Below, one piece after another: positions 7,384 to 15,878 of a DNA stretch of 58,660 nt. Position numbers and translations under genes: made by a program. Below the pieces are notes generated by a model. It was not told where the DNA came from. It did not search any database and worked only from the letters and a program-made list of their open reading frames with translations. Position 1 is the stretch's first letter. Each line of letters begins with the position of its first letter. The DNA is taken from positions 1 through 58,660 of the forward strand of contig JADLBQ010000043.1 of the NCBI GenBank assembly GCA_020847635.1, read 5' to 3'. The DNA comes from Bacteroidia bacterium. GTDB lineage: Bacteria; Bacteroidota; Bacteroidia; AKYH767-A; OLB10.

Positions 7384-8578
7384 TTGCCTGTCGGTTTGGT
7401 AATCCTTTCTCTTGTTTCAGATTAGCAGTAAATAAGAATAACAGGAGCCGTACAATCTGATAAGCTAACCAGAATTTGATTTTTGAGAACAGCCTGATTC
7501 TTTTTAAATCATCACGGCTGACAGGCTTACAGTCTTCTGCAATTAATTTATCCAGTACCGAGCGGAAGCAGGCTGCAAATTGAGCATCTTTTACATCCAG
7601 GTTTAACTCAATGCTGGCTAAAGCACTCAGGTTATTGATGTTATAGGAACCGATTGTAGCCACGGTTGAGTCAAATACAGCCGCTTTGGCATGAAGGACG
7701 GTTGGCTGGTATTCAAAAATTTCAATCTGTTTTCTTAATAACCAGTTGTACAGGTAGCGTTCAGCATACTTTGAAAGCTTGATATCGGATATTCCTGCCA
7801 GAATCACCCGGACCTTCACTCCTTTCTTAGCAGCATTAGCCAATTTTAACCGGATGGTATTACCGGGAAGAAAATAGCTTGAAATAATTGTGATGGTCGA
7901 ACCGGCATTACCAATAAACTCAGCATAAGATCTGGTAATCTGGTTACGGCCTCTTACTCTGTCGTTTCTTCTGACTCTTACCGGAATCATTTCGGAAGAT
8001 TCCAGATTCCTGAATACAACTTTCTTTTCAAGATTCGGAAGAGCTTTATTTTCAATTTTTCTTTTCCAGAGCCTGGAGCACGTCTGATGTAGTTCTTCTG
8101 ATGATTGGCCCTGTACATACAAAGCAAAATCCATCCAGGCTGTTGCCTGATCTGTATCGTTGTACCGGTCAGCAATGTTGATTCCCCCGACCAGTGCATG
8201 AAAATTATCGGCAACAAATACTTTGTGATGAAGCCTTCTTCCAAAATAAAACCGTTCTCCGCTGAAAAATGGTTCAAAATACCTGAAATGAACTCCTGCT
8301 TCAGTGATCTGATCAATTGTTTCCTGAGTTAACCGGGTAGCATACCCATCACATAAAATAAACACCTTAACCCCCCGCCTGGCGGCTGCCATCAATACCT
8401 TCAGGATGCGTTTCCCGGTAGTACCCTCCTCTATAACATAGGTCTGTAAATGAATGACAGCGGCAGCCTGGTTTATTAGCGATTCAAGTAAATCGAAGAA
8501 AGGTTTTCCGCCATGAATAAGCTGAACTTTATTATGAGGATTAAAGGCTGCAGAAATCTTAACCTTACGTAACCTCAT
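7364..8578 (-). CDS. Phospholipase D family protein, cardiolipin synthase-like
   Basis: A 404-residue protein with two complete HKD motifs: His117-x-Lys119-x4-Asp124 followed by GGIN, and His296-x-Lys298-x4-Asp303 followed by GSYN. Two HKD motifs in one chain is the cardiolipin synthase/phosphatidyltransferase arrangement. The two N-terminal membrane helices of classic ClsA are absent; the protein opens directly with VQLIHGGKPFFDLLESLINQ, so it resembles the shorter ClsB/ClsC-type enzymes. A hydrophobic patch near the C-terminus (IRLFSKIKFWLAYQIVRLLL) may associate with membrane. It lies 75 bp downstream of gcvT on the same strand. Cardiolipin synthesis is likely, but another phosphatidyl transfer is possible. 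Confidence 0.85.
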   Translation of the reverse strand: MRLRKVKISAAFNPHNKVQLIHGGKPFFDLLESLINQAAAVIHLQTYVIEEGTTGKRILKVLMAAARRGVKVFILCDGYATRLTQETIDQITEAGVHFRYFEPFFSGERFYFGRRLHHKVFVADNFHALVGGINIADRYNDTDQATAWMDFALYVQGQSSEELHQTCSRLWKRKIENKALPNLEKKVVFRNLESSEMIPVRVRRNDRVRGRNQITRSYAEFIGNAGSTITIISSYFLPGNTIRLKLANAAKKGVKVRVILAGISDIKLSKYAERYLYNWLLRKQIEIFEYQPTVLHAKAAVFDSTVATIGSYNINNLSALASIELNLDVKDAQFAACFRSVLDKLIAEDCKPVSRDDLKRIRLFSKIKFWLAYQIVRLLLFLFTANLKQEKGLPNRQATTSAYS

Positions 8579-8653
8579 GAGCTCTGATTGGATTCAACCC
8601 GGCAAATTTATAGAGAGCCTGACAAGTAACAGGAAATCAGACCGGTTCATCAG

Positions 8654-9739
8654 CTAACCTGCCTTATAAAAAGGTCCTTTAACAATTCTTCCCTCCAGAA
8701 GTTTATCACGAACTTTAATCTTTACCGTTGTTCCCGGTGAAGCAAAGCCGGTTTGAACATAACCCATTCCAATAGCTTTACTTAAAGAAGGCGACTGAGT
8801 TCCGGAAGTTACACTTCCAATCTGAGTTCCATTTTCATCACATAATTCGTAGCCTTTTCTTGGAATTCCTTTTTCTGTCATTTCAAATGCAATGAGCTTT
8901 CTTCTGACACCCTCCTCTTTTTGTTTTTTTAAAATTTCAGAAGCAGTGAACTCTTTGGTAAACTTAGTGATCCAGCCAAGACCGGCTTCCAGCGGAGTTG
9001 TGGAATCATCCATATCATTCCCGTAAAGGCAGAAACACATTTCAAGCCGTAACGTATCACGGGCACCCAACCCGCAGGGCTTAATTCCGTATGCTTTTCC
9101 GGCTTCAAAAACTTTATTCCATATTAACTCGGCTGATTGGTTTTTTAAATAAATCTCAAATCCGCCTGAGCCGGTATATCCGGTATTTGAGATCAAAACA
9201 TCCGGTACCCCGGCAACTTCTTCTCGAGTAAAATTATAAAATGCAATTTCATCCAGCTTAGCCGGTGTCAGTTGCTGTAAAATCGTTTTTGCAAAAGGTC
9301 CTTGAATAGCCAGTAAGGCAGTCTGGTCAGAAATATTTTCCATTTTGCAACCGGACGAATTATAGTGTTTAATGTGGTTCCAGTCTTTCTCAATATTGGC
9401 TGCATTAACGACTAACATCCATTGATCCTCTTCAAGACAATATAGAATAAGATCATCAACAATACCTCCGTTTTCATTAGTCAGGCAGGTATATTGAGCC
9501 TTACCGGGAGTCAGCTTAGAGGCATCATTGGTTGTTATGCGTTGAATCAGATCAAGGGCATTTTTTCCTTGCAGGACAAATTCACCCATATGCGATACAT
9601 CAAATACTCCCACCGCTTTCCGGACTGCTTCATGTTCATCATTGATTCCCGAATAAGATACCGGCATGTTATAACCGGCAAAAGGTGTCATTTTTGCTCC
9701 AAGAGACATGTGAATCGAATTAAGTGGTGTTGTTTTCAT
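8654..9739 (-). CDS. gcvT: Glycine cleavage system aminomethyltransferase (T protein)
   Basis: GcvT transfers the aminomethyl group from lipoylated H protein to tetrahydrofolate, giving 5,10-methylene-THF and ammonia. The 361 residues are full length. Family landmarks are [17 protein letters not shown] near the start, then [10 protein letters not shown], a [11 protein letters not shown] segment, [13 protein letters not shown], and the C-terminal barrel domain beginning around [14 protein letters not shown]. The start ATG at 9739 gives the usual short N-terminus. No gcvH or gcvP lies nearby, which is common in Bacteroidota. A promoter-like motif sits only 5 bp upstream, and an oriented terminator-like hairpin about 100 bp upstream. 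Confidence 0.95.
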   Translation of the reverse strand: MKTTPLNSIHMSLGAKMTPFAGYNMPVSYSGINDEHEAVRKAVGVFDVSHMGEFVLQGKNALDLIQRITTNDASKLTPGKAQYTCLTNENGGIVDDLILYCLEEDQWMLVVNAANIEKDWNHIKHYNSSGCKMENISDQTALLAIQGPFAKTILQQLTPAKLDEIAFYNFTREEVAGVPDVLISNTGYTGSGGFEIYLKNQSAELIWNKVFEAGKAYGIKPCGLGARDTLRLEMCFCLYGNDMDDSTTPLEAGLGWITKFTKEFTASEILKKQKEEGVRRKLIAFEMTEKGIPRKGYELCDENGTQIGSVTSGTQSPSLSKAIGMGYVQTGFASPGTTVKIKVRDKLLEGRIVKGPFYKAG

Positions 9740-9743
9740 TGTG

Positions 9744-9751
9744 CGAATATA
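9744..9751 (-). promoter_or_regulatory. Candidate -7 element of gcvT
   Basis: On the minus strand this reads TATATTCG, one base from the Bacteroidota -7 consensus TAnnTTTG. It lies 5 bp before the gcvT ATG, so if used the message would be nearly leaderless. No clear -33 TTG is seen at the usual distance. Confidence 0.3.
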
Positions 9752-9841
9752 GGTTTACCGGGCTGATATGAAAAAAGGATGCTTTGGCTTTAATGATTGT
9801 TAAAGTATGCTGAATTTAGCAGGGTTAAACTCTGTACCTTT

Positions 9842-9874
9842 AAAAAAAAACCGGCATTGACGCAGATGCCGGTT
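9842..9874 (-). terminator. Minus-strand intrinsic terminator in the gcvT / 10055 divergent gap
   Basis: A 9-bp perfect stem (9849-9857 with 9866-9874, core CCGGCAT/ATGCCGG) is followed on the minus strand by a run of nine T (the A-run 9842-9850). This is a textbook Rho-independent terminator, but no gene ends here: gcvT starts 100 bp further on and the right-hand neighbour is on the other strand. It may end a small RNA begun at about 9960 (TACTTTTT at 9961-9968, minus strand) or act as an attenuator in a long gcvT leader. Nothing else was recognised in the rest of the 315-bp gap. Confidence 0.6.
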
Positions 9875-10054
9875 AAAATGAGAAAAGTGTTACTTTACCT
9901 TTTAAACAATCATGATTTGACACAGCAAAGGTCTTAATGAATTATACTCTTACAATACGCAAAAAGTACGATTTTGCAGTAGTTTTTCGGTCATTTTTAA
10001 TAATTTACTTATTTTGCAATTGCACCTTCCCATTTGAATTTAATTCGTCTTGCT

Positions 10055-11482
10055 ATGAAAAAAACTTTATTGGTCCTGTTGATAATAACCCTTAGCTATC
10101 TTAACAGCAGAGCACAAACCTATGACTATCAGAATATGAGTTTACTCAGCCGATTTGACGATACAACCTATGTTGCTAACAATTGGGTTGGTTCAAAATA
10201 TTCCGGCTGCTGGGGCTGGTACAATCCGGTTGATCAGCGAGAATATGCCATAATCGGAGGTAGTAATAAGACCTACATTGTTGAAATTACAAATCCGTCC
10301 AATCCGGTACTCCGGGCGAGTATTCCGGGACTTCAGATAAATTGTGTCTGGCGTGAATACAAAACATACCAGAATTATTTGTACATGGTAAGTGATGATG
10401 CCGAGCCAAACGGAATGCAAATTGCAGATTTAAGTTATCTTCCGGATTCTGTTCATTTGGTTCATAACGGCAGTTCACTCATCAGCAGAAGTCACACCAT
10501 CTGGGTTGATGGCGATAAGCTCTACTGTGGAAGTGTCAGAGGGGCGGCAATTGGAAATACACCGGGTAATAACTTTGCTTCGATGGCTGTTTTTAGTCTT
10601 GCCAATCCTGCTAATCCGGTATTATTACGTAAGCTGAATTCAGATTACCCAACCATTGGTCATGTTCACGATATGTTTGTCCGTAATGACACCTGTTTTG
10701 CCTCCTGTGGAAATGATGGGTTATATGTTTTTAAGTTCAATTCCAACCATACCTTTACCCAGCTGGGTTCTTTAACCACCTACCCTTTTGCCGGTTATAA
10801 TCACAGTACGGCCTGGGCTCCGAATGCGCAGGTTATGGTTATGACAGATGAAGTGCCAACAGCCCTGCCTGCAAAAGTTCTGGATGTTTCTGATGTTTCC
10901 AATATTACAGTCTCGGCAACATTTAACAGCAGTGCCGGTGCTACACCCCACAATTTGTTTCTGCTGGGAAACGATTATGTTGTTTGTGCAAACTATCAGG
11001 ATGGGATCCAGATTTATAACCTTTCAGACCCTGCTAATCCGGTGCGGACCGGGTACTTTGATACACATTACCAAACTCCGATTAACGGGACTTCGCAGGG
11101 TTATGTCGGATGCTGGGGTGCTTATCCCTGGCTTCCAAGCGGGAACATCATTGCTGCTGATATGCAAAATGGGCTTTATATTTTAAATGCTTCGGCAGCC
11201 CTGGGTATTACAAATAACCCCGAAGCCCAGTTAACTTTATATGCCTATTACAATTTAATTTCATTGTCAATTGATATTTCTCTTTCTTTAAAATCAGATG
11301 AAACGCTGGAATTGGCTGTTTATAACACAATCGGAGAATTACTTTCAATCCGAACTGAAAAGATTACTTCCGGACATAACCGGATCATCAGTATTCCTGC
11401 AGAGGGATGGCCTCAAGGAATGTATATCATCCAGGCTAAAATCCAGTCTGCAAGTAAAACCGTTAAACTGGTTAAACCTTAA
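10055..11482 (+). CDS. Choice-of-anchor B family protein with T9SS sorting tail
   Basis: A secreted protein. The signal peptide MKKTLLVLLIITLSYLNSRAQ precedes the mature start TYDYQ. The ATG at 10055 is preferred over an upstream in-frame TTG (10034) because it begins this signal directly. The body matches the choice-of-anchor B family by its GCWGWYNPVDQREYAIIGG opening and repeated LVIVD-like segments (IVEITNPSNPV, VFSLANPANPV, IYNLSDPANPV), which suggest a beta-propeller. The last about 80 residues (AVYNTIGELLSI ... GMYIIQAKI ... KTVKLVKP) form a type A C-terminal sorting domain for outer-membrane export by the type IX system. The substrate or partner is unknown. Its stop codon overlaps the convergent arginine decarboxylase stop. 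Confidence 0.85.
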   Translation: MKKTLLVLLIITLSYLNSRAQTYDYQNMSLLSRFDDTTYVANNWVGSKYSGCWGWYNPVDQREYAIIGGSNKTYIVEITNPSNPVLRASIPGLQINCVWREYKTYQNYLYMVSDDAEPNGMQIADLSYLPDSVHLVHNGSSLISRSHTIWVDGDKLYCGSVRGAAIGNTPGNNFASMAVFSLANPANPVLLRKLNSDYPTIGHVHDMFVRNDTCFASCGNDGLYVFKFNSNHTFTQLGSLTTYPFAGYNHSTAWAPNAQVMVMTDEVPTALPAKVLDVSDVSNITVSATFNSSAGATPHNLFLLGNDYVVCANYQDGIQIYNLSDPANPVRTGYFDTHYQTPINGTSQGYVGCWGAYPWLPSGNIIAADMQNGLYILNASAALGITNNPEAQLTLYAYYNLISLSIDISLSLKSDETLELAVYNTIGELLSIRTEKITSGHNRIISIPAEGWPQGMYIIQAKIQSASKTVKLVKP

Positions 11483-12876
11483 TAGCCCAGAATCTTCATC
11501 ATACTCTTTGCACTTTGCTCTTTTGCAAAAAGGCGGGTTATAATATTTCCGTTATCATCACGGTCAATCAGCACATGCTTTGGGGCAGGAATCAGACAAT
11601 GTTGAATTCCACCATATCCGCCTAAAGATTCCTGGTAAGCACCTGTATGAAAGAAACCAACATACAAAGGCTCATTTTTCGATTCAAACATTGGCAGAAA
11701 CACCCGATTTTTTACTGATTCCATTGTGTAATAGTCTTCACTGTCGCAGGTAAGTCCGCCCAGGTTAACCCGCTGATATTCTCGTTCCCAGCCATTGACT
11801 GCCAGTAATATAAACCGTTGCTTAATTCCCCAAGTATCGGGCAGTGTGGTAATAAAGGAACTGTCAATCATATACCATACTTCCTTATCGTTTTGTACTT
11901 TCTGATCAATCACCCGGTAGAGTACTGCTCCGCTTTCGCCAACTGTAAAACTTCCAAACTCAGTAAACACATCCGGCTCCTTTACTTTCTTCTGCTGACA
12001 GGCAGCTTTGATCTGACGGATAATTTCATCTGCCATATACTGATAGTCAAAGTCTGTATTCAGTTTGTTACGGATAGGGAACCCGCCCCCGATATCAATT
12101 GAATTCAGTTCAGGACATAGTTTTTTCAATGAGGTATAAACATTAATGCTCTTATTCAATTCATTCCAGTAATAGGCAGTGTCACGGATTCCTGTATTAA
12201 TAAAAAAGTGAAGCATTTTTAATTCAACTTTCGGATTTTTACGGATTACATCCTTATAATAATCTATAATATCACGAGTTCGGATACCAAGTCGAGAAGT
12301 ATAGAATTCAAAATTAGGTTCCTCTTCACTTGCAATACGGATTCCAATTTTAAATTTTCTGCTGCCCATTGCTTTTTCAAGCAGTGGTAATTCATTCATA
12401 TTATCGAGAATCGGAACGACATTCACAAAACCGTTTTTTATTAACTCTGCAATTCCATTGATGTAGGGCTGTCTCTTATATCCGTTACAAATAATGAATG
12501 TCTCCTTAGAAATCTTGCCTTGCTGAAACAGATTTTTAATAATTGGGATGTCATAAGCAGAAGAAGTTTCAATATGGACATCATTCCTCAGAACTTCATC
12601 CATTATAAAAGAGAAATGAGAACTCTTTGTGCAATAACAGTAAGTATATTTACCTTTGTAGTCGGCTTTAGCCATTGCTACATTGAAGATCCGTTTTGCT
12701 TTCTGAATCTGTGACGAAATCTTAGGCAGGTAGGTGATTTTAAGTGGAGTTCCGTATTGGTCAATAACATTCATTAGCGGAATTCCGTTAAAAAGGAGTG
12801 AGTTGTCAATAACTTCAAAATCTTCCTGCGGGAATTCATAGATTTGTTCAATGAGATCAGTATAACGGTTTTTCAT
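11479..12876 (-). CDS. speA: PLP-dependent arginine decarboxylase
   Basis: A fold-III (alanine racemase-like) decarboxylase expected to convert arginine to agmatine and CO2, the first step of one putrescine route. Lys84 in YCYCTKSSHF is the probable PLP Schiff-base lysine, and the IDIGGGFP glycine loop should bind the phosphate. The start is set at 12876 (MKNRYTDLIEQIY); the frame is open upstream but reads non-family sequence. At about 465 residues it is shorter than E. coli SpeA (about 630) and like the Bacteroidota form. It is divergent from an arginase 84 bp away, which supports an arginine substrate. Diaminopimelate or ornithine decarboxylation is a less likely alternative. Confidence 0.8.
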   Translation of the reverse strand: MKNRYTDLIEQIYEFPQEDFEVIDNSLLFNGIPLMNVIDQYGTPLKITYLPKISSQIQKAKRIFNVAMAKADYKGKYTYCYCTKSSHFSFIMDEVLRNDVHIETSSAYDIPIIKNLFQQGKISKETFIICNGYKRQPYINGIAELIKNGFVNVVPILDNMNELPLLEKAMGSRKFKIGIRIASEEEPNFEFYTSRLGIRTRDIIDYYKDVIRKNPKVELKMLHFFINTGIRDTAYYWNELNKSINVYTSLKKLCPELNSIDIGGGFPIRNKLNTDFDYQYMADEIIRQIKAACQQKKVKEPDVFTEFGSFTVGESGAVLYRVIDQKVQNDKEVWYMIDSSFITTLPDTWGIKQRFILLAVNGWEREYQRVNLGGLTCDSEDYYTMESVKNRVFLPMFESKNEPLYVGFFHTGAYQESLGGYGGIQHCLIPAPKHVLIDRDDNGNIITRLFAKEQSAKSMMKILGY

Positions 12877-12960
12877 AGAAGTAAGTAAGGCTGATTCAGA
12901 AATATGTGCGAATTTAATTAATGTGGAATAAGAAAAAGAAAGATAAGTAAGCAAGCTAAT

Positions 12961-13905
12961 ATGGTTAAAATAAAGTTTATTGAAGTCAAGTCAGAAATCG
13001 GGGCCGGCACTCGCGGTGCCAGTCTGGGAGTGGATGCATTAAAAATAGCAGCTCTTGTTTATGACAGTGCACTCTTCAACAAAATTGAATCTACTGAAGT
13101 TAAAAATGAGAATCAATCGTTGTTTGACCAGGCTGGAAGCCCTTATGCAAAGCGGATTAAAGACATTTATACAGTATGTGAACGGGTTGCCAAAGAAGTG
13201 AGCGATACATTAAAAAAGAAGAAATTCCCGATTGTGCTGGCCGGTGACCACAGTACAGCCTTTGGAACAATGGCAGGTATCCGAATGGCAAGACCCAAAC
13301 ACAGGCTTGGGGTCATCTGGATTGATGCTCATGCGGACATTCACTCGCCTTACACGACTCCTACCGGCAACATGCACGGAATGCCAATTGCAGCTGCACT
13401 TGGAGAAGATAACTATAGCAACCGGCTCAATAAACCGGATAAAGCCACGATTGAATGGTGGAATAAATTCAAGAACTTAGGAGGAACTTCAGCTAAGATT
13501 GATTACCGGGACCTGGTCTATATCGCATTGAGGGATGTTGAACCTGAAGAAACTTACCTTCTGAAAAAACATAAAGTAAAAACCTTCTCTACAGCAGAAG
13601 TTAAAAGAAACGGAGTTGAAAAAATTGCCCGCGATGCACTGGCATACCTGAATCACTGCAATTCCATTTATATTTCTTTTGATGTTGACAGCATGGATTC
13701 ATCCATCTCAAAAGGAACGGGCACTCCTGTCCGCAACGGCATCACCGAAAAAGAAGCAGGAAGCCTCTGTGGCCGGCTGGTTCAGAATGAAAAAGTAATC
13801 TGCTTTGAAATTGCTGAAATCAATCCTACTCTTTACAAGGAAAATCTGATGGCAGAAAATACGTACGAAATCCTGCAACGTGTAGTGAGTCAGATTTACT
13901 TTTGA
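12961..13905 (+). CDS. Arginase-family ureohydrolase
   Basis: A 314-residue ureohydrolase with all six manganese ligands of the family: His97 in GDHS, Asp122/His124/Asp126 in DAHAD, and Asp241/Asp243 in SFDVDSMD. The NMHGMPIAAALGE segment after the second motif resembles arginases (arginine to ornithine and urea) more than agmatinases. Even so, the divergent arginine decarboxylase makes agmatine hydrolysis worth keeping open. It is followed 6 bp later by argS, probably as one transcript. All three genes therefore use or consume arginine. Confidence 0.85.
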   Translation: MVKIKFIEVKSEIGAGTRGASLGVDALKIAALVYDSALFNKIESTEVKNENQSLFDQAGSPYAKRIKDIYTVCERVAKEVSDTLKKKKFPIVLAGDHSTAFGTMAGIRMARPKHRLGVIWIDAHADIHSPYTTPTGNMHGMPIAAALGEDNYSNRLNKPDKATIEWWNKFKNLGGTSAKIDYRDLVYIALRDVEPEETYLLKKHKVKTFSTAEVKRNGVEKIARDALAYLNHCNSIYISFDVDSMDSSISKGTGTPVRNGITEKEAGSLCGRLVQNEKVICFEIAEINPTLYKENLMAENTYEILQRVVSQIYF

Positions 13906-13911
13906 GCCGTT

Positions 13912-15714
13912 ATGACTTTTGAAAATGATCTCCGAACGGCTGCACTTCAGGCAGTAAAAGACCTGTTTGGCGATGAACTAAAACCAGATTCTTTCCAGGT
14001 TCAGAGAACAAAACCCGAATTTGAAGGTGATCTCACTTTAGTTGTTTTCCCGTTAACCCGGTTATCAAAAAAATCGCCTGAAGTAACAGGGAAAATAATA
14101 GGTGAATACCTGATTGCACATTGCCCGTTTTTGGATTCATTTAATACGGTAAAAGGATTTCTGAATCTGCGTGTGAAAAACGCAGCCTGGTTAAACATGC
14201 TCAATGAGGCTGTTACAACACCAGATTTCGGAATTAAGCCAGTAGAAGATGATTCAGCCCCATTTGTAATTGAATATTCTTCACCCAATACCAATAAACC
14301 GCTGCACCTTGGCCATGTCAGAAACATCCTGCTGGGCTGGAGTGTTGCCCAGATTTTGAATGCTGCCGGCCGGAAAGTTTACAAAGTAAACCTGATCAAT
14401 GACCGCGGAATTCATATCTGTAAAAGCATGTTAGCCTGGCAAAAAACAGGTAACGGTGAAACCCCCGAATCATCAGGTATGAAAGGAGATCACCTGGTCG
14501 GTAAATACTATGTAAAATTTGACCAGTTGCTCAAAGCAGAAAAACAAGAGCTGATTTCAAAAGGGATGACCGAAGATGAAGCAGAAAAGAACTCACTTCT
14601 GATGGCTGAAGCTCGTGAAATGCTGCGGAAATGGGAAGCCGGAGATACTGATGTTATCCAGCTCTGGAAAACAATGAACGATTGGGTTTATGCCGGTTTT
14701 CATGTTACCTATCGCAACCTGGGTGTTGAATTTGATAAGATTTATTATGAATCTGATACCTATCAGCTTGGCAAAAAGATTGTTGAAGAAGGTCTTGCCC
14801 GAAAGGTCTTTTTCAAGAAGGAAGATGGATCTGTAAGAATTGATCTGACTGCTGAGGGATTAGACGAGAAAATCATTCTCCGGTCAGACGGAACAGCAGT
14901 TTATATTACTCAGGATATTGGTACTGCCAAACTCCGTTATGATGACTACCACTTTTCAAAAATGATTTATGTGGTCGGAAATGAACAGGATTACCATTTT
15001 AAAGTTCTAAAGCTGATTATTAAAAAACTAGGCTATGCATGGTCAGATGCAATTTATCATCTGAGCTATGGAATGGTTGACTTGCCTTCCGGGAAAATGA
15101 AATCAAGAGAAGGAACCGTTGTTGATGCGGATGAATTACTGAAAGATTTGTTCAGCGAATCAGAGCGAATTACAAGAGAATTAGGAAAGATTGATGATTT
15201 TGATTCGGATCTAGCACAGGCTCTTTACCGTACCATCGGTTTAGGAGCCTTAAAATACTTCCTGCTCAAAGTTGATCCTGAAAAAAGAATGCTTTTTAAC
15301 CCGGCTGAATCCATTGATTTTAGCGGAGACACAGGCCCTTTTATTCAATATACCTTTGCCCGGATTAAGTCTGTGCTGAGTAAAGCTGGTCAAACAGAAG
15401 TCTTCAGGGACTATACTTCAGTCGGAATTCCTGATACCTATCCGGCAAATAAGGAAGAGAAAGATTTAATCATTCATCTGCTTCAGTTTCCGGACACCAT
15501 TCAGGAAGCTGCTCAACGGCTAAGCCCATCGTTAATTGCACAATTTGCATTTCATGCAGCTAGGCAATATAACCTCTTCTATCATCATCACCCTATCCTG
15601 GATACAGACCAGCTTGCCTCTTCCCTGTTCCGGCTGAAGTTGTCTGCCTTTACAGCCAATATTCTTAACTTGTCTTTAAACCTGTTGGGCATTGATTCGC
15701 CTGAACGAATGTAA
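13912..15714 (+). CDS. argS: Arginyl-tRNA synthetase
   Basis: A class Ia synthetase charging tRNA-Arg. The 600 residues fit the family. The N-terminal additional domain (about residues 1-110) precedes the Rossmann fold, which carries the HIGH-equivalent HLGH in NKPLHLGHVRN. The KMSKS region appears as GKMKSREGT, and the DALR anticodon-binding domain closes the protein (about residues 480-600, with AFHAARQYNLFYHHHPIL). It starts 6 bp after the arginase stop. Confidence 0.95.
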   Translation: MTFENDLRTAALQAVKDLFGDELKPDSFQVQRTKPEFEGDLTLVVFPLTRLSKKSPEVTGKIIGEYLIAHCPFLDSFNTVKGFLNLRVKNAAWLNMLNEAVTTPDFGIKPVEDDSAPFVIEYSSPNTNKPLHLGHVRNILLGWSVAQILNAAGRKVYKVNLINDRGIHICKSMLAWQKTGNGETPESSGMKGDHLVGKYYVKFDQLLKAEKQELISKGMTEDEAEKNSLLMAEAREMLRKWEAGDTDVIQLWKTMNDWVYAGFHVTYRNLGVEFDKIYYESDTYQLGKKIVEEGLARKVFFKKEDGSVRIDLTAEGLDEKIILRSDGTAVYITQDIGTAKLRYDDYHFSKMIYVVGNEQDYHFKVLKLIIKKLGYAWSDAIYHLSYGMVDLPSGKMKSREGTVVDADELLKDLFSESERITRELGKIDDFDSDLAQALYRTIGLGALKYFLLKVDPEKRMLFNPAESIDFSGDTGPFIQYTFARIKSVLSKAGQTEVFRDYTSVGIPDTYPANKEEKDLIIHLLQFPDTIQEAAQRLSPSLIAQFAFHAARQYNLFYHHHPILDTDQLASSLFRLKLSAFTANILNLSLNLLGIDSPERM

Positions 15715-15769
15715 AGGTGCTGTTCTTGAAAAAATTTGCAATCGTGCTGTTTTAAAGCTGATTAATCAC

Positions 15770-15777
15770 TATCTTCG
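15770..15777 (+). promoter_or_regulatory. Candidate -7 element upstream of the megasynthase
   Basis: TATCTTCG matches TAnnTTTG with one change. It lies in the 164-bp gap between argS and the megasynthase and would give a leader of about 95 nt. No good -33 TTG is found, and no terminator after argS is evident, so readthrough from argS is also possible. Confidence 0.28.
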
Positions 15778-15878
15778 GCATAGTTATTTCAGGATAGTCC
15801 CAGGCAGCAATGATTGAAACCATTTAATCTTTCTATCGTTCCATTAACATCCTGAAACCGGGACTTTTACAAACCATA

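Noticed and set aside
10034-10054. Upstream TTG start for the choice-of-anchor B protein
   Set aside because: The ATG at 10055 begins a clean signal peptide; the seven extra residues add nothing recognisable.
12877-12954. Longer N-terminus for the arginine decarboxylase
   Set aside because: The 26 extra residues do not resemble the family and would run to within 7 bp of the divergent arginase start.
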